Source: Pseudochrobactrum sp. sp1633 (GTDB lineage: Bacteria; Pseudomonadota; Alphaproteobacteria; Rhizobiales; Rhizobiaceae). Taken from it: a stretch of DNA of 64,000 nucleotides. Positions 23,310 through 33,120 of this stretch are shown here, piece after piece. The stretch covers positions 1 to 64,000 of the forward strand of contig NZ_JARRAE010000008.1 of NCBI RefSeq assembly GCF_030376605.1. Direction: 5' to 3'. The notes under the pieces are model-generated. The model was not told the origin of the DNA. It ran no database searches and saw only the letters and a program-made list of their open reading frames with translations. Numbering within the stretch: position 1 is the stretch's first letter; every line of letters starts with the position of its first letter. Position numbers and translations under genes: made by a program.

Positions 23310-24845
23310 ATGACAGATTATCTGACGTTTAAAAATATTTCAAAGTTCTATCCCGGTGTTAAGGCGCTGACTGATGTTTCATTCGGCGTTGCCAAGGGCG
23401 CTGTTCATGGGGTGATGGGAGAAAACGGTGCGGGTAAATCCACGCTTATCCGTGTTCTTTCCGGCGATCAGCAGGCGAATAGCGGCGAGATTATCATTGA
23501 TGGTGTGGTGCAGAAATATGCATCCGTGCGCGATGCTTTTCATGCCGGTGTGATCGTTATCCATCAGGAACTGCAACTGGTACCGGAACTGAGTGTTGCG
23601 GAAAATCTGTGGCTCGGGCGCTTTCCTGCCAAAGCGGGTATTATCAGTTTTAAAGCGCTGGTAAGTGCTGTCGGCGAAAAATTGCAGATGATCGGCATTG
23701 ATATCGACCCTGCCACCAAGGTTGCACAGCTTTCAATCGGTGAGCGGCAGATGGTGGAAATCGCCAAAGCCGTGATGCTGGATGCACGTATCATCGCGCT
23801 CGACGAGCCGACGTCTTCTTTGTCATCGCGCGAAAGTGAAATCCTGTTCCGCCTGATCGGCCGTTTGAAGGCTGAGGGCAAAATCATTCTTTATATCTCG
23901 CATCGTCTGGATGAGATTTTTCAGCTGTGTGACAGTCTGACTGTGCTGCGTGACGGTAAACTGGCTGCCCATCATCCCAGTCTGGAGAAGGTCACCCGCG
24001 ACCAGATTATCTCTGAAATGGTGGGACGGGAGATCAATAATATCTGGGGCTGGCGCGGGCGCGACATCAGTAAAAACACATTGCTGAAGGTCGAAAATCT
24101 CAGCGGCAGCAAATTGCCGGTGCCTGTGAATTTTGAGGTGCGTGCCGGTGAAATTCTGGGCTTTTTTGGCCTGATCGGCGCCGGACGTTCGGAGATGAGC
24201 CGCCTGATTTACGGAGCTGATCAACGACGCACTGGTACGGTGTATGTTGATGGTAAGGTTGTGAAGGCTGATGATCCGCGCAGTTCTATCCGTGCGGGTA
24301 TCGTCCTTTGTCCTGAAGACCGTAAATTTGACGGTATTGTTCAGGGGCGTTCGATTGAAGAAAATATCGCTATTTCTGCCCGCAGACATTTTTCCCCGTT
24401 TGGCTTGATCCGCCCGAAAAAAGAGGCGGAACTGGCTGAAACCTATATCGGAAAATTGCGGGTGCGTACGCCGTCGCGCAAACAGAATATCGTCAATCTC
24501 TCCGGCGGCAACCAGCAGAAGGTTATTCTCGGCCGCTGGCTTGCCGAGCAAAATATCAAGGTGCTGATTATTGACGAGCCGACGCGCGGTATTGATGTGG
24601 GTGCCAAGGCAGAGATTTATGAAATTCTTTATCAGCTTGCTGAAAACGGCATGGCGATTGTGGTGATCTCCAGCGAACTGCCCGAAGTCATGGGAATTTC
24701 AGACCGGATTATGGTGATGTGCGAAGGGCGGATTGCCGCCGGATTTGATCGTGCTGATTTTAATGACCGCGCCATTCTCACGGCGGCACTACCGGATAAG
24801 ACCGTCGCTGAAGCGGCAGCCGGATCATTACAAAAGGTATCCTGA
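23310..24845 (+). CDS. araG: L-arabinose/galactose-type ABC transporter, ATP-binding protein (AraG)
   Basis: A 511-residue CUT2 ATPase made of two fused nucleotide-binding domains. The first has Walker A GENGAGKST and LSIGERQMVEIAKAV with Walker B IIALDEPTSSL. The second has the degenerate FGLIGAGRSEM, then NLSGGNQQKVILGRWLA and VLIIDEPTRGIDVGAK. This asymmetry is normal for AraG/MglA/RbsA. It sits between araF and araH on the same strand, and araH starts three bases after its stop. Confidence 0.92.
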   Translation: MTDYLTFKNISKFYPGVKALTDVSFGVAKGAVHGVMGENGAGKSTLIRVLSGDQQANSGEIIIDGVVQKYASVRDAFHAGVIVIHQELQLVPELSVAENLWLGRFPAKAGIISFKALVSAVGEKLQMIGIDIDPATKVAQLSIGERQMVEIAKAVMLDARIIALDEPTSSLSSRESEILFRLIGRLKAEGKIILYISHRLDEIFQLCDSLTVLRDGKLAAHHPSLEKVTRDQIISEMVGREINNIWGWRGRDISKNTLLKVENLSGSKLPVPVNFEVRAGEILGFFGLIGAGRSEMSRLIYGADQRRTGTVYVDGKVVKADDPRSSIRAGIVLCPEDRKFDGIVQGRSIEENIAISARRHFSPFGLIRPKKEAELAETYIGKLRVRTPSRKQNIVNLSGGNQQKVILGRWLAEQNIKVLIIDEPTRGIDVGAKAEIYEILYQLAENGMAIVVISSELPEVMGISDRIMVMCEGRIAAGFDRADFNDRAILTAALPDKTVAEAAAGSLQKVS

Positions 24846-24848
24846 ACG

Positions 24849-25799
24849 ATGGTTTCAATTAAAAAAATCCTGCTTGGCGAGCAAGGGCTTGTGGTGATCT
24901 TCCTGCTGGCTTTTGCAGTGGTGGCGCTGACAGTCCCGAATTTTCTGACTGAACGGAACATGCTGGGGCTTCTGCAATCGGTGGTAACCATCGGCATTGT
25001 TGCCTGCACGATGATGTTTTGTCTTGCATCGCGCGATTTCGATCTTTCCGTAGGCTCTACGGTCGCCTTTACCGGCATGATTGCGGTGATGGCGTCCAAT
25101 GCCACCGGCTCCATTTTTCTCGGATTGCTGGCCGCTTTAGCAGGCGGTTTTATCGTTGGGCTGTTCAATGGCGTTGTGATTGCGAAATTTCGTATCAATG
25201 CGCTGATTACCACGCTGGCAACAATGCAAATTGTGCGTGGGCTGGCGCTGATTTCCAGTGATGGTCGCGCGGTTGGTATTAATGATCCGTCTTTCTATCA
25301 ACTGGCACTGTCAAAATTTTTAGGTATTCCGACACCAATCTGGGTGATGGGACTGCTGTTTGTCATTTTCGGATTTGTGCTCAACCGCACAGTCTTTGGT
25401 AAGAACACGCTGGCAATCGGCGGTAATCCTGAAGCATCGCGTCTTGCCGGTGTGAATGTGGATTCTATGCGGATCTGGATTTTTGCTTTGCAGGGGCTGG
25501 TCTGCGGCATTGCCGGTATTTTGCTGGCATCGCGCATTACGTCCGGTCAGCCGAATGCGGCAACAGGGCTCGAATTATCTGTCATCTCGGCTTGTGTTCT
25601 TGGTGGTGTTTCTCTGGCTGGCGGTCGTGCTGCAATGCTGGGCGTGATTGTTGGCGTGCTGATTATGGGCATTGCCGAGAATGTCATGAACCTGCTGAAT
25701 ATTCAGGCCTTTTACCAATATGTTGTGCGCGGCTGCATTCTTCTCATTGCTGTACTGCTGGATAATCTGCGTTCAAACATGATCGGGTTCAGAGGATAA
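24849..25799 (+). CDS. araH: L-arabinose/galactose-type ABC transporter permease (AraH)
   Basis: A 316-residue CUT2 permease with about eight to ten hydrophobic segments. It contains SRDFDLSVGSTVAFTGMIA, NGVVIAKFRINALITTLATM, the cytoplasmic loop GNPEASRLAGVNVD and GGVSLAGGRAAMLG, all typical of the BPD_transp_2 family. It completes the importer. The gene ends 6 bases before the kinase gene. Confidence 0.92.
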   Translation: MVSIKKILLGEQGLVVIFLLAFAVVALTVPNFLTERNMLGLLQSVVTIGIVACTMMFCLASRDFDLSVGSTVAFTGMIAVMASNATGSIFLGLLAALAGGFIVGLFNGVVIAKFRINALITTLATMQIVRGLALISSDGRAVGINDPSFYQLALSKFLGIPTPIWVMGLLFVIFGFVLNRTVFGKNTLAIGGNPEASRLAGVNVDSMRIWIFALQGLVCGIAGILLASRITSGQPNAATGLELSVISACVLGGVSLAGGRAAMLGVIVGVLIMGIAENVMNLLNIQAFYQYVVRGCILLIAVLLDNLRSNMIGFRG

Positions 25800-25805
25800 A
25801 CACTG

Positions 25806-26729
25806 ATGAATGACGCTGATTACGCATTGGTCGATTGGGGAACGAGCAGTTTCCGCCTGTGGCTAACGGATGCACAGGGTCATGTGCTGGGCGAAAGTCG
25901 CAGTGATGAAGGTATGATGCATTGTGCTTCGGCGGGTTTTGCACCGGTGCTGGAAAAGCATTTACACAAGCTGGAAGCAGGATCGGATCTGCCGGTTATG
26001 ATCTGTGGTATGGCCGGTGCACGGCAAGGCTGGGCAGAGGCACCCTATATCAGCCTGCCTGCTGCGCTTGATGGTTTGGCAGATTATGCGCTTAAATTAG
26101 AAAATCAGACACGCGATATCCGTATTCTGTCCGGGCTTGCGCAGCGTGATGCATCCGCAGCCAATGTGATGCGTGGCGAGGAAACCCAGCTTGCGGGTAT
26201 TGCCACGTCGATGCCTGATGGTCTGCTCTGTATGCCCGGCACACACAGTAAATGGACGAGGCTGGAAAACGGTACTGTCACGCAGTTCGCGACCTTCATG
26301 ACCGGTGAGCTCTTTGCGGTACTGTCTCAACATTCCATTCTCAGACATGAGGTGGATACGGGTGTGGCTTTTGATGAAAATACACCTGCTTTTCTCCGTG
26401 CTGTTGAAAAGACATGCGCGGAACCGGCACGGATTGCCGAGGATGTTTTTGGTATCCGCGCTGCACAATTGCTTGGTTTTGAAGAACAGTCTGAGGGTGC
26501 CGCTCATCTTTCCGGTCTGCTGATTGGTGCAGAGGCGGGCAGAGCAAAACAGCTTTATGGCGCGGGTACAATCGGGCTGGTGGCTTCGGGAAAACTCGGC
26601 CGGTTGTATCAGGCCGCGCTGGAAAGAGCCGGTTTCAGCATCACTCTGCTGGATGGCGAGGTTGCAGTCCGGCAGGGATTATTTTCGGCGGCGGCCAGAG
26701 TGTGGCCGGCAACACATAATGCGCGGTAA
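25806..26729 (+). CDS. dgoK: 2-dehydro-3-deoxygalactonokinase
   Basis: A 307-residue sugar-acid kinase that phosphorylates 2-keto-3-deoxy-D-galactonate, the fourth step of the De Ley-Doudoroff route. It shows the DgoK N-terminus VDWGTSSFRLWLTD, the middle GMAGARQGWAEAPY and LCMPGTHSKWTRLE, and GLLIGAEA near the end. It lies between araH and the aldolase gene in a continuous operon. The identification rests on these motifs together with the neighbouring aldolase and dehydratase. Confidence 0.9.
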   Translation: MNDADYALVDWGTSSFRLWLTDAQGHVLGESRSDEGMMHCASAGFAPVLEKHLHKLEAGSDLPVMICGMAGARQGWAEAPYISLPAALDGLADYALKLENQTRDIRILSGLAQRDASAANVMRGEETQLAGIATSMPDGLLCMPGTHSKWTRLENGTVTQFATFMTGELFAVLSQHSILRHEVDTGVAFDENTPAFLRAVEKTCAEPARIAEDVFGIRAAQLLGFEEQSEGAAHLSGLLIGAEAGRAKQLYGAGTIGLVASGKLGRLYQAALERAGFSITLLDGEVAVRQGLFSAAARVWPATHNAR

Positions 26730-26742
26730 AGAGGAGAGCACA

Positions 26743-27384
26743 ATGTCATCTGTCATCTGGCCGAATTTGAAGCGCTCACTGGTGGCGATCATTCGCGGTA
26801 TCCGCAATGATGAGGTTGAGCCGGTGCTTGAAGCTCTTATTACAGAAGGGTTCGAGATTATTGAGATTCCGCTGAACTCACCGGAGCCGTGGGTTTCGAT
26901 TGAGCGCGCGGTGAAACTATTCGGTGACAAAGTGCTGATCGGTGCCGGAACCGTGCTGACAACAGAAGATGCGCAGCGGCTGGCAGATATTGGCGGGCGG
27001 ATTATGGTGAGCCCGAATACGGATGCCGATGTTATCCGCCATGCAACTTCCTGTGGGCTGATTACCATGCCTGGTTGTTATACGGCGAGTGAGGCTCTGC
27101 TGGCGATCCGCAGTGGCGCTTCCGCATTGAAATTCTTTCCTGCCGGTTCCCTTGGCCCTTCAGGTGTCGCGGCGATTAAAACCATTCTGCCGAAGGATGC
27201 TGTTGTCGGGGCTGTAGGTGGTGTTTCCGATCAGAATTTCGGGGATTATGCCCGCGTGGGTGTACGCACATTCGGCATAGGTTCCAGCCTTTATAGATCA
27301 GGGGACAGTGCGGAAACTGTGCAGGCAAAAGCCCGTCTGACAATCACGGCCTATGACAAGGTTTTTGGTGGTGAGCATGGCTGA
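26743..27384 (+). CDS. dgoA: 2-dehydro-3-deoxy-6-phosphogalactonate aldolase
   Basis: A 213-residue class I aldolase of the KDPG aldolase fold, splitting 2-keto-3-deoxy-6-phosphogalactonate into pyruvate and glyceraldehyde 3-phosphate. It has LVAIIRGI at the N-terminus, the Glu-containing EIIEIPLNSPEPW, GAGTVLTTEDAQ, and the Schiff-base lysine in SALKFFPAGSLGP. I chose the ATG at 26743, with GAGGAG upstream; a longer frame from 26524 lies in the kinase gene and is spurious. The stop overlaps the next gene by 8 bases. Confidence 0.92.
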   Translation: MSSVIWPNLKRSLVAIIRGIRNDEVEPVLEALITEGFEIIEIPLNSPEPWVSIERAVKLFGDKVLIGAGTVLTTEDAQRLADIGGRIMVSPNTDADVIRHATSCGLITMPGCYTASEALLAIRSGASALKFFPAGSLGPSGVAAIKTILPKDAVVGAVGGVSDQNFGDYARVGVRTFGIGSSLYRSGDSAETVQAKARLTITAYDKVFGGEHG

Positions 27385-28255
27385 GATATTTGTGCCCGCT
27401 GCGTTGAATGCACCTTTGTGTAAGCTGGGTGAGGGGCCGGTCTATGACCCTCATACAGATACAGTATGGTGGTTTGATATTCTGCAATCCAAACTCTGCG
27501 AATATCAGTTTCAAAGCGGTGTGAGCAGGCAACATGATTTGCCTTTTCCCGCCAGTGCCCTTGCACGAGTGGATGCCCATCGCCAGCTCCTTTTCACAGA
27601 GCGCGGCCTGTATCTGCGCGATGTGGCAACAGGTGATCTGTCTCTGCATTGTGAAATCGAAGCGGATAACAACCTGACCCGTTCCAATGATGCGCGGGTG
27701 CATCCATCAGGGGCATTCTGGCTTGGCACAATGGGCTGGCAGGCTGAGCAGGGTGCAGGTGCAATCTATTGGTATTTCAAAGGTGAGTTGCGCAAGCTTT
27801 ACGACAATATCACGATCAGTAATGCGATTTGTTTTTCACCGGATGGCACGGTCGGATATTTTGCCGATACAGCTTTGCGCCAAGTGATGCGTGTGTTGCT
27901 TGACCCTGCGAATGGTGTGCCGGTCGGGGAGCCGGAGTTGTTTCTCAATGATTTTCCCGCAGGCAATCCCGATGGTGCGGTTGTTGATGCGGACGGTAAT
28001 TTCTGGGTTGCCCTCTGGGGTGGTTCGCAGATTGCCGGATATGCACCGGATGGACGTTTTTTGCGCTCAATTTCATTGCCGGTTTCTCAGCCGAGTTGTC
28101 CTGCTTTTATCTGCAAAACTGCCAACCAGATGCTGGTGACATCCGCATGGGTCGGGCTGGATGACGTGGCGCGGCAACAAGAGCGGGCGGGAGCGACATT
28201 CATCATGGATCTGCCGTTTCAGGGCAGGTTTGAACCCGATGTCAAAATCATCTGA
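27377..28255 (+). CDS. SMP-30/gluconolactonase-family sugar lactonase
   Basis: A 292-residue six-bladed propeller lactonase that would hydrolyse galactono- or arabinonolactone. Metal-site signatures are seen: Glu in KLGEGPVYD, Asn-Asp in LTRSNDARVHPSGAFW, and Asp in GNPDGAVVDADGNFWVALWG. The start at ATG 27377 overlaps the aldolase stop by 8 bases, and the TGA of dgoA lies inside it. The position between aldolase and mutarotase in a galactose route makes a galactonolactonase the likeliest role (inference). Confidence 0.87.
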   Translation: MAEIFVPAALNAPLCKLGEGPVYDPHTDTVWWFDILQSKLCEYQFQSGVSRQHDLPFPASALARVDAHRQLLFTERGLYLRDVATGDLSLHCEIEADNNLTRSNDARVHPSGAFWLGTMGWQAEQGAGAIYWYFKGELRKLYDNITISNAICFSPDGTVGYFADTALRQVMRVLLDPANGVPVGEPELFLNDFPAGNPDGAVVDADGNFWVALWGGSQIAGYAPDGRFLRSISLPVSQPSCPAFICKTANQMLVTSAWVGLDDVARQQERAGATFIMDLPFQGRFEPDVKII

Positions 28256-28267
28256 CCGGAGGCTGCC

Positions 28268-29173
28268 ATGAGCATCATCACGTTGAAAAATCAACAATTT
28301 GAAGCGCATATTGCCACCCAAGGCGGCACAGTGCACGGCCTGTGGTGGCACAATCAGGGGCAGATTATTCCTCTGCTGCGTGAAGCAAAACATGCCGATG
28401 CAATACCGGTGGAAACAGGTGGTTTTCCGCTCATCCCGTTCGGCAACCGTATTCCGCAAAATCACTTCAGTTTTGAGGGGCGGGACTATCATTTTCAGGC
28501 CAATACAGATGATGACCCGCTCTATATTCATGGTGAAAGCTGGCACGGTCTCTGGCAGATTGCAGAGCAGTCAGAGAGCCGGCTTGTATTGTGCTTTACC
28601 CATGACAAAGCCGATGCTGCTTTTATCTACGAAGCGGAACAGAGTTTTACGCTGGATGAAACCGGTTTCAGCCTCTCCATGCGTGTGACGAATAAAGGGG
28701 ATAAAGCCATGCCGTTCGGCCTTGGCTGGCATCCTTATTTTCATCTGACTGAGCAAACGCAGCTACAGCTCAATGCGCAGAAAATGTGGACGCAAGGTGC
28801 GGGTTATTTACCGGAAAACCGCGTCAATATTCCCGATGATCTGAATTTCAGCAGCACAAGAAAACTTCCCGATCATTGGGTGAATAACGGGTTTGAGGGC
28901 TGGGACGGCACTGCGCGACTTGTCTGGCCGGAACAGAATACCGCGCTAACCATGAGTGCCGACCCGTTGTTTAACCGGTTCTTTCTCTATGCGCCGCATG
29001 GTGTGCCGGAGCCGCAATCCCGCTCAGATTATTTTTGTCTGGAGCCGATGTCTCATATGGCGGGCGATCATTGCCACGACGGTTACGGTGGTCTGAAAAT
29101 ATTGCAACCGTCTGAAAGCCTGTCAGGAACCATTTGCTTGCAGCCTGAGCAAACTAAAACATCAGGTCGATAA
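28268..29173 (+). CDS. Aldose 1-epimerase (mutarotase) family protein
   Basis: A 301-residue beta-sandwich protein of the galactose mutarotase-like superfamily. It contains GGFPLIPFGNRI, the His in LGWHPYFHLTEQ, and the Glu in YFCLEPMSHMAGDH, matching the catalytic pair of aldose 1-epimerases. It would interconvert the alpha and beta anomers to feed the 1-dehydrogenase. It sits 12 bases after the lactonase stop codon. Confidence 0.85.
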   Translation: MSIITLKNQQFEAHIATQGGTVHGLWWHNQGQIIPLLREAKHADAIPVETGGFPLIPFGNRIPQNHFSFEGRDYHFQANTDDDPLYIHGESWHGLWQIAEQSESRLVLCFTHDKADAAFIYEAEQSFTLDETGFSLSMRVTNKGDKAMPFGLGWHPYFHLTEQTQLQLNAQKMWTQGAGYLPENRVNIPDDLNFSSTRKLPDHWVNNGFEGWDGTARLVWPEQNTALTMSADPLFNRFFLYAPHGVPEPQSRSDYFCLEPMSHMAGDHCHDGYGGLKILQPSESLSGTICLQPEQTKTSGR

Positions 29174-29185
29174 AAGGGTAACAAA

Positions 29186-30334
29186 ATGAAAATCACCAAG
29201 CTCACGACCTATATTGTGCCGCCACGCTGGCTGTTTGTGAAAGTGGAAACCGATGAAGGTATTTCCGGCTGGGGAGAGCCGATTGTTGAAGGTCGTGCGC
29301 TGACAGTTGAAGCGGCTGTACATGAGCTGTCTGATTATCTGATCGGTAAAGACCCGTTTTTGATCGAAGACCATTGGAATGTCATGTATCGCGGCGGGTT
29401 CTATCGCGGCGGCGCTGTGCATATGAGTGCCATTGCCGGTATTGATCAGGCACTGTGGGATATTAAAGGCAAGGCGCTGAATGTGCCGGTGCATCAGCTG
29501 CTGGGCGGACAATGTCGCGACCGTATCAAAGTCTATTCATGGATCGGCGGTGACCGTCCGTCTGACGTGGCACGCAATGCGAAAGAAATGGTGGATCGCG
29601 GTTTTACAGCATTGAAGCTCAATGGAGCGGAAGAGCTGCAGATCGTTGATAGCTATGCCAAGATCGACGCGATTGTTGAAACCATTGGCACCGTGCGTGA
29701 TGCGGTTGGCCCGCATGTCGGGATTGGGGCGGATTTTCATGGCCGCGTGCATCGCCCGATGGCGAAAGTGCTGGCCAAGGCACTCGATCCGTTCCGGCTG
29801 ATGTTTATTGAAGAGCCGGTTTTATCCGAAAATTATGAAGCGCTGAAAGAAATCGCCAATCATACGTCCACGCCGATTGCTCTGGGGGAGCGTCTTTATT
29901 CCCGCTGGGATTTCAAGAATATTCTCTCCGGCGGTTATGTGGATATTATTCAGCCTGATCTTTCCCATGCGGGTGGGATTACCGAATGCCGCAAGATTGC
30001 TTCGATGGCTGAAGCTTATGACATTGCACTGGCGCCGCATTGCCCGCTGGGGCCGATTGCTCTGGCTGCTTGCCTCCAAATTGACGCGGTGAGTTATAAT
30101 GCCTTCATTCAGGAGCAGAGCCTGAATATCCATTATAATCAGGATAATGATATTCTGGATTATATCACCAATCGTGAGGTCTTCGATTACAAGGACGGTT
30201 TTGTGGCTATTCCGCAAGGGCCGGGGCTGGGTGTCGAAGTGGATGAAGCCTATGTGATTGAGCGGGCGAAAACCGGCCATCGCTGGCGCAATCCGGTGTG
30301 GCGTCACGAAGATGGCAGTTTCGCTGAATGGTAA
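29186..30334 (+). CDS. dgoD: D-galactonate dehydratase
   Basis: A 382-residue enolase-superfamily dehydratase that makes 2-keto-3-deoxygalactonate. The N-terminal capping domain begins [15 protein letters not shown] and [11 protein letters not shown]. The barrel carries the metal and base residues in [39 protein letters not shown] and the His in [14 protein letters not shown]. Length matches E. coli DgoD closely (382 residues). Its place in this operon gives the third step of the pathway. Confidence 0.93.
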   Translation: MKITKLTTYIVPPRWLFVKVETDEGISGWGEPIVEGRALTVEAAVHELSDYLIGKDPFLIEDHWNVMYRGGFYRGGAVHMSAIAGIDQALWDIKGKALNVPVHQLLGGQCRDRIKVYSWIGGDRPSDVARNAKEMVDRGFTALKLNGAEELQIVDSYAKIDAIVETIGTVRDAVGPHVGIGADFHGRVHRPMAKVLAKALDPFRLMFIEEPVLSENYEALKEIANHTSTPIALGERLYSRWDFKNILSGGYVDIIQPDLSHAGGITECRKIASMAEAYDIALAPHCPLGPIALAACLQIDAVSYNAFIQEQSLNIHYNQDNDILDYITNREVFDYKDGFVAIPQGPGLGVEVDEAYVIERAKTGHRWRNPVWRHEDGSFAEW

Positions 30335-30361
30335 TGCGGACGTTCAAAAAGGATAAATATC

Positions 30362-31141
30362 ATGGCTGATCGTCTGATCGGAAAACGCATTGTTATCACC
30401 GGCGCAGCACAGGGTATCGGCCTTGCTATTGCGCAATGTTTTGGCCGCGAGGGCGCAGCGCTGTTCCTGATTGATACGGATGGGGTATTGCTGGAAAAAG
30501 AGGTGCTGGCTTTGCGGGAAAGCGGCGTTACGGTCGGTTTTGCTCGGGCGGATATCTCGGATGCCAAAGCGATCGAAAATGCTTTCATTCAGGCGGATGC
30601 GGAAATCGGGCAGATTAATGCACTGGTCAATAATGCGGGGATCAATGTCTTCAGCAAACCGCTGGAGATGAATGATGAAGCATGGAACCGTTGCTTCGAT
30701 GTTAATCTGAAAGGCGCATGGAATTGTTGCAAGGCTGTGCTGCCACGTCTGATTGAGCAGGGCGGTGGTGTTATTCTCAATATTGCTTCCACCCATTCTT
30801 TCACGATTATCCCGCACACCTTTCCTTATCCGTTGGCGAAGCATGCCTTGCTCGGCATGACCAAATCGCTGGGGCTGGAATATGCGCCGCAGCAGATACG
30901 TGTGAATGCTATTGCACCGGGCTATGTGCTGACGCAGAAGAATGTGGATTATTGGAACAGTTTTCCTGACCCAGAGGCAGCAAAAGCAGAGACCATGCGA
31001 TTGCATCCGGGCGGACGCATTGCCAGCACGCAGGAAATCGCGATGGCTGCCGTGTTTATGATTTCAGATGAGTGCCCGTTTATGACCGCAGCCTGCCTGA
31101 CAATCGACGGCGGTTTAAGTGTTTTGCAACACGCTGTCTAA
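30362..31141 (+). CDS. SDR-family sugar 1-dehydrogenase (probable galactose/arabinose dehydrogenase)
   Basis: A 259-residue classical short-chain dehydrogenase. The nucleotide motif is TGAAQGIGLAIA. The NNAG motif is VNNAGINVF. The catalytic Ser is in IASTHS and Tyr-Lys in YPLAKHALLG. An acidic residue at the end of the second strand (LIDTDG) suggests NAD preference. It is the last gene of the sugar operon, where an aldose 1-dehydrogenase is the missing first step, so galactose or arabinose oxidation to the lactone is likely (inference). Confidence 0.87.
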   Translation: MADRLIGKRIVITGAAQGIGLAIAQCFGREGAALFLIDTDGVLLEKEVLALRESGVTVGFARADISDAKAIENAFIQADAEIGQINALVNNAGINVFSKPLEMNDEAWNRCFDVNLKGAWNCCKAVLPRLIEQGGGVILNIASTHSFTIIPHTFPYPLAKHALLGMTKSLGLEYAPQQIRVNAIAPGYVLTQKNVDYWNSFPDPEAAKAETMRLHPGGRIASTQEIAMAAVFMISDECPFMTAACLTIDGGLSVLQHAV

Positions 31142-31162
31142 ATAGTGCGCAAGAGTAAGAGA

Positions 31163-32077
31163 TCAGTCCGCCGGACTGATCTCCTGATTTTGTAAGAAGG
31201 CTGTACCGCCTGCGGCTTGCACAGCCAGACTGCCGGACTGAATACCGGCATTGAGTGCCGTTTGTGCATCTGCGCCGGAAAGCCATGCATTGATGAAACC
31301 GGCATTGAAGGCATCGCCTGCACCGGTGGTATCAATCACCGGTACGTTCTCGGCCTTTGCATGAAGATTATGCTCGTTGGAGCGCAGCCATGCACCTTCC
31401 GCACCGCCTTTTAGCACCACAACGGGAAATGTTCCCGCGAGTTTATCGAGAGCATCTTGCGGGTCTTCAAAACCGGTAATGGCCAGTGCCTCTTCTTTGT
31501 TCGGCAGAAAAATATCAATGCCTTCGCAAGCTTTGAGAAGCGCCGGATCATAGATCAGGGTCTCGTCCCAGCTTGGATCAAGCGATACGGTCAGACCGTG
31601 CGCCTTGGCGCGTTGCACGAGATCAGGGATCTCATGCAGCGTTGCATATTCCGCGATGTGCAGATGACCAGCCTGTGACCAGTTGAGCGCGGCATTCAAT
31701 GTTGCAGGCAGTGCTGTGCCTGCACGGCGTGACAGGAAAGCGCGGTCATTGCCGATGACGCTGGCAACAGTCACCTGAGGGCCAGCATCAACGGAACGCT
31801 CCAGAAATTGCAGATCAATGCCTGCTGCTTCCAGCTCCGGTGCCAGACCCGTCGACAGTGCATCCAGACCGAGCCGTGCCACAAGTGCACTGACGCGGCC
31901 GGTATGCGCCAGATGCGCGGCGGTGATATAGGCACCGCCACCGGCAGCCATTTTCAGATTATCGGCAAAGACTTCACGTCCCGGTTCCGGCAAAGCTGCC
32001 AGACCGGTAAAAATCAGATCACAGTAAATCCGCCCGATGCTGAGAACGGCCGGATGCTGATTGTCTTTCAAACTCAT
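31163..32077 (-). CDS. PfkB-family carbohydrate kinase
   Basis: A 304-residue kinase of the ribokinase/PfkB fold. It has the N-terminal glycine pair AAGGGAYITAAHLA, the second signature DTTGAGDAFNAGFINAW with the catalytic Asp, and FLPNKEEALAITG. It is the last gene of a minus-strand CUT1 transporter operon. The ATG at 32077 overlaps the ATPase stop by ATGA. The substrate is presumably a sugar derived from the transported compound. It is convergent with the galactose operon. Confidence 0.88.
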   Translation of the reverse strand: MSLKDNQHPAVLSIGRIYCDLIFTGLAALPEPGREVFADNLKMAAGGGAYITAAHLAHTGRVSALVARLGLDALSTGLAPELEAAGIDLQFLERSVDAGPQVTVASVIGNDRAFLSRRAGTALPATLNAALNWSQAGHLHIAEYATLHEIPDLVQRAKAHGLTVSLDPSWDETLIYDPALLKACEGIDIFLPNKEEALAITGFEDPQDALDKLAGTFPVVVLKGGAEGAWLRSNEHNLHAKAENVPVIDTTGAGDAFNAGFINAWLSGADAQTALNAGIQSGSLAVQAAGGTAFLQNQEISPAD

Positions 32078-33120
32078 AAACGACCCAGACTTTTCTCTGT
32101 CTTCTTATCAAACAGATAGAGACTGCCACTGGCTGCGCGTGCCGTCAGCGTGCTACCGGTGGCCGGAATGAACTTGCCTGATGCAGTGGCAATAATCGCC
32201 GTACCCTGCACATCAATATGCACGAGTGTTTCAGGCCCCAGCGGTTCAGCAGCAGTGACAGTGCCGGTCAGTTCAATGTCTGCCGGTGCGGAGGCATCAT
32301 CGCCGGTGACAACCATCAGATCATGCGGGCGGATACCGATCAGAATGTCGCCGTCCGGAGCAAATTCCACGCTGTTGCCGTTTTTGCGGCCGGCTACTAA
32401 ATTCATGGACGGGCTGCCGATAAAGCGGGCAGTGAACACATCCACCGGACTTTCATAAAGCTCAGTCGGTGTGCCGGTCTGCAGAATATGACCATCACGC
32501 ATCACCACAATACGGTCAGCCATAGTCATGGCCTCCACCTGATCGTGGGTCACATAGACGGTTGTGGTCTTGAGGCGCTGGTGCAGACGCTTGATTTCAA
32601 TACGCATCTGGGCCCGCAATTGTGCATCAAGATTGGACAGAGGCTCATCAAACAGGAAGGCAGACGGATTGCGCACCATCGCGCGCCCAATGGCAACACG
32701 CTGACGCTGGCCGCCGGAGAGCGCAGCAGGGCGGCGATCCAGATAAGGCTCAAGTCCGAGAATTTTTGCGGTTTCTTCAATACGGGCATTCTTATCCGCA
32801 TTGGAGATTTTGGAGGTATAAAGGCCAAAACCGATATTCTGACGCACCGTCATATGCGGATAGATTGCATAATTCTGGAACACCATTGCAATATTGCGCT
32901 GTTTCGGGTCACGCTCATTGACGACTTCATCGCCGATTTTCAGCGCGCCGCCGGAAATGTCTTCCAGACCGGCAATCATGCGTAGCGTCGTGGATTTGCC
33001 GCAGCCGGAAGGGCCGACAAAGACTACAAATTCGCCGTCTGCAATTTGCAGGTCAATGCCGCGCACAGCCTCAACCTTGCCATAGCGTTTAACCAGCTTG
33101 TTCAGTTCGATCGTGGCCAT
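32074..33120 (-). CDS. CUT1 sugar ABC transporter ATP-binding protein (UgpC/MalK type)
   Basis: A 348-residue ATPase. Walker A is GPSGCGKST, signature LSGGQRQRVAIGRAM, Walker B AFLFDEPLSNLD, and H-loop VYVTHDQVEAM. The C-terminal TOBE/OB part has GIRPHDL and ERTL-like ATGSTLTARAA. It starts at ATG 33120, overlapping the lyase stop by one base (TGATG), and ends overlapping the PfkB start by four. It energises the permease pair upstream. Confidence 0.93.
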   Translation of the reverse strand: MATIELNKLVKRYGKVEAVRGIDLQIADGEFVVFVGPSGCGKSTTLRMIAGLEDISGGALKIGDEVVNERDPKQRNIAMVFQNYAIYPHMTVRQNIGFGLYTSKISNADKNARIEETAKILGLEPYLDRRPAALSGGQRQRVAIGRAMVRNPSAFLFDEPLSNLDAQLRAQMRIEIKRLHQRLKTTTVYVTHDQVEAMTMADRIVVMRDGHILQTGTPTELYESPVDVFTARFIGSPSMNLVAGRKNGNSVEFAPDGDILIGIRPHDLMVVTGDDASAPADIELTGTVTAAEPLGPETLVHIDVQGTAIIATASGKFIPATGSTLTARAASGSLYLFDKKTEKSLGRL

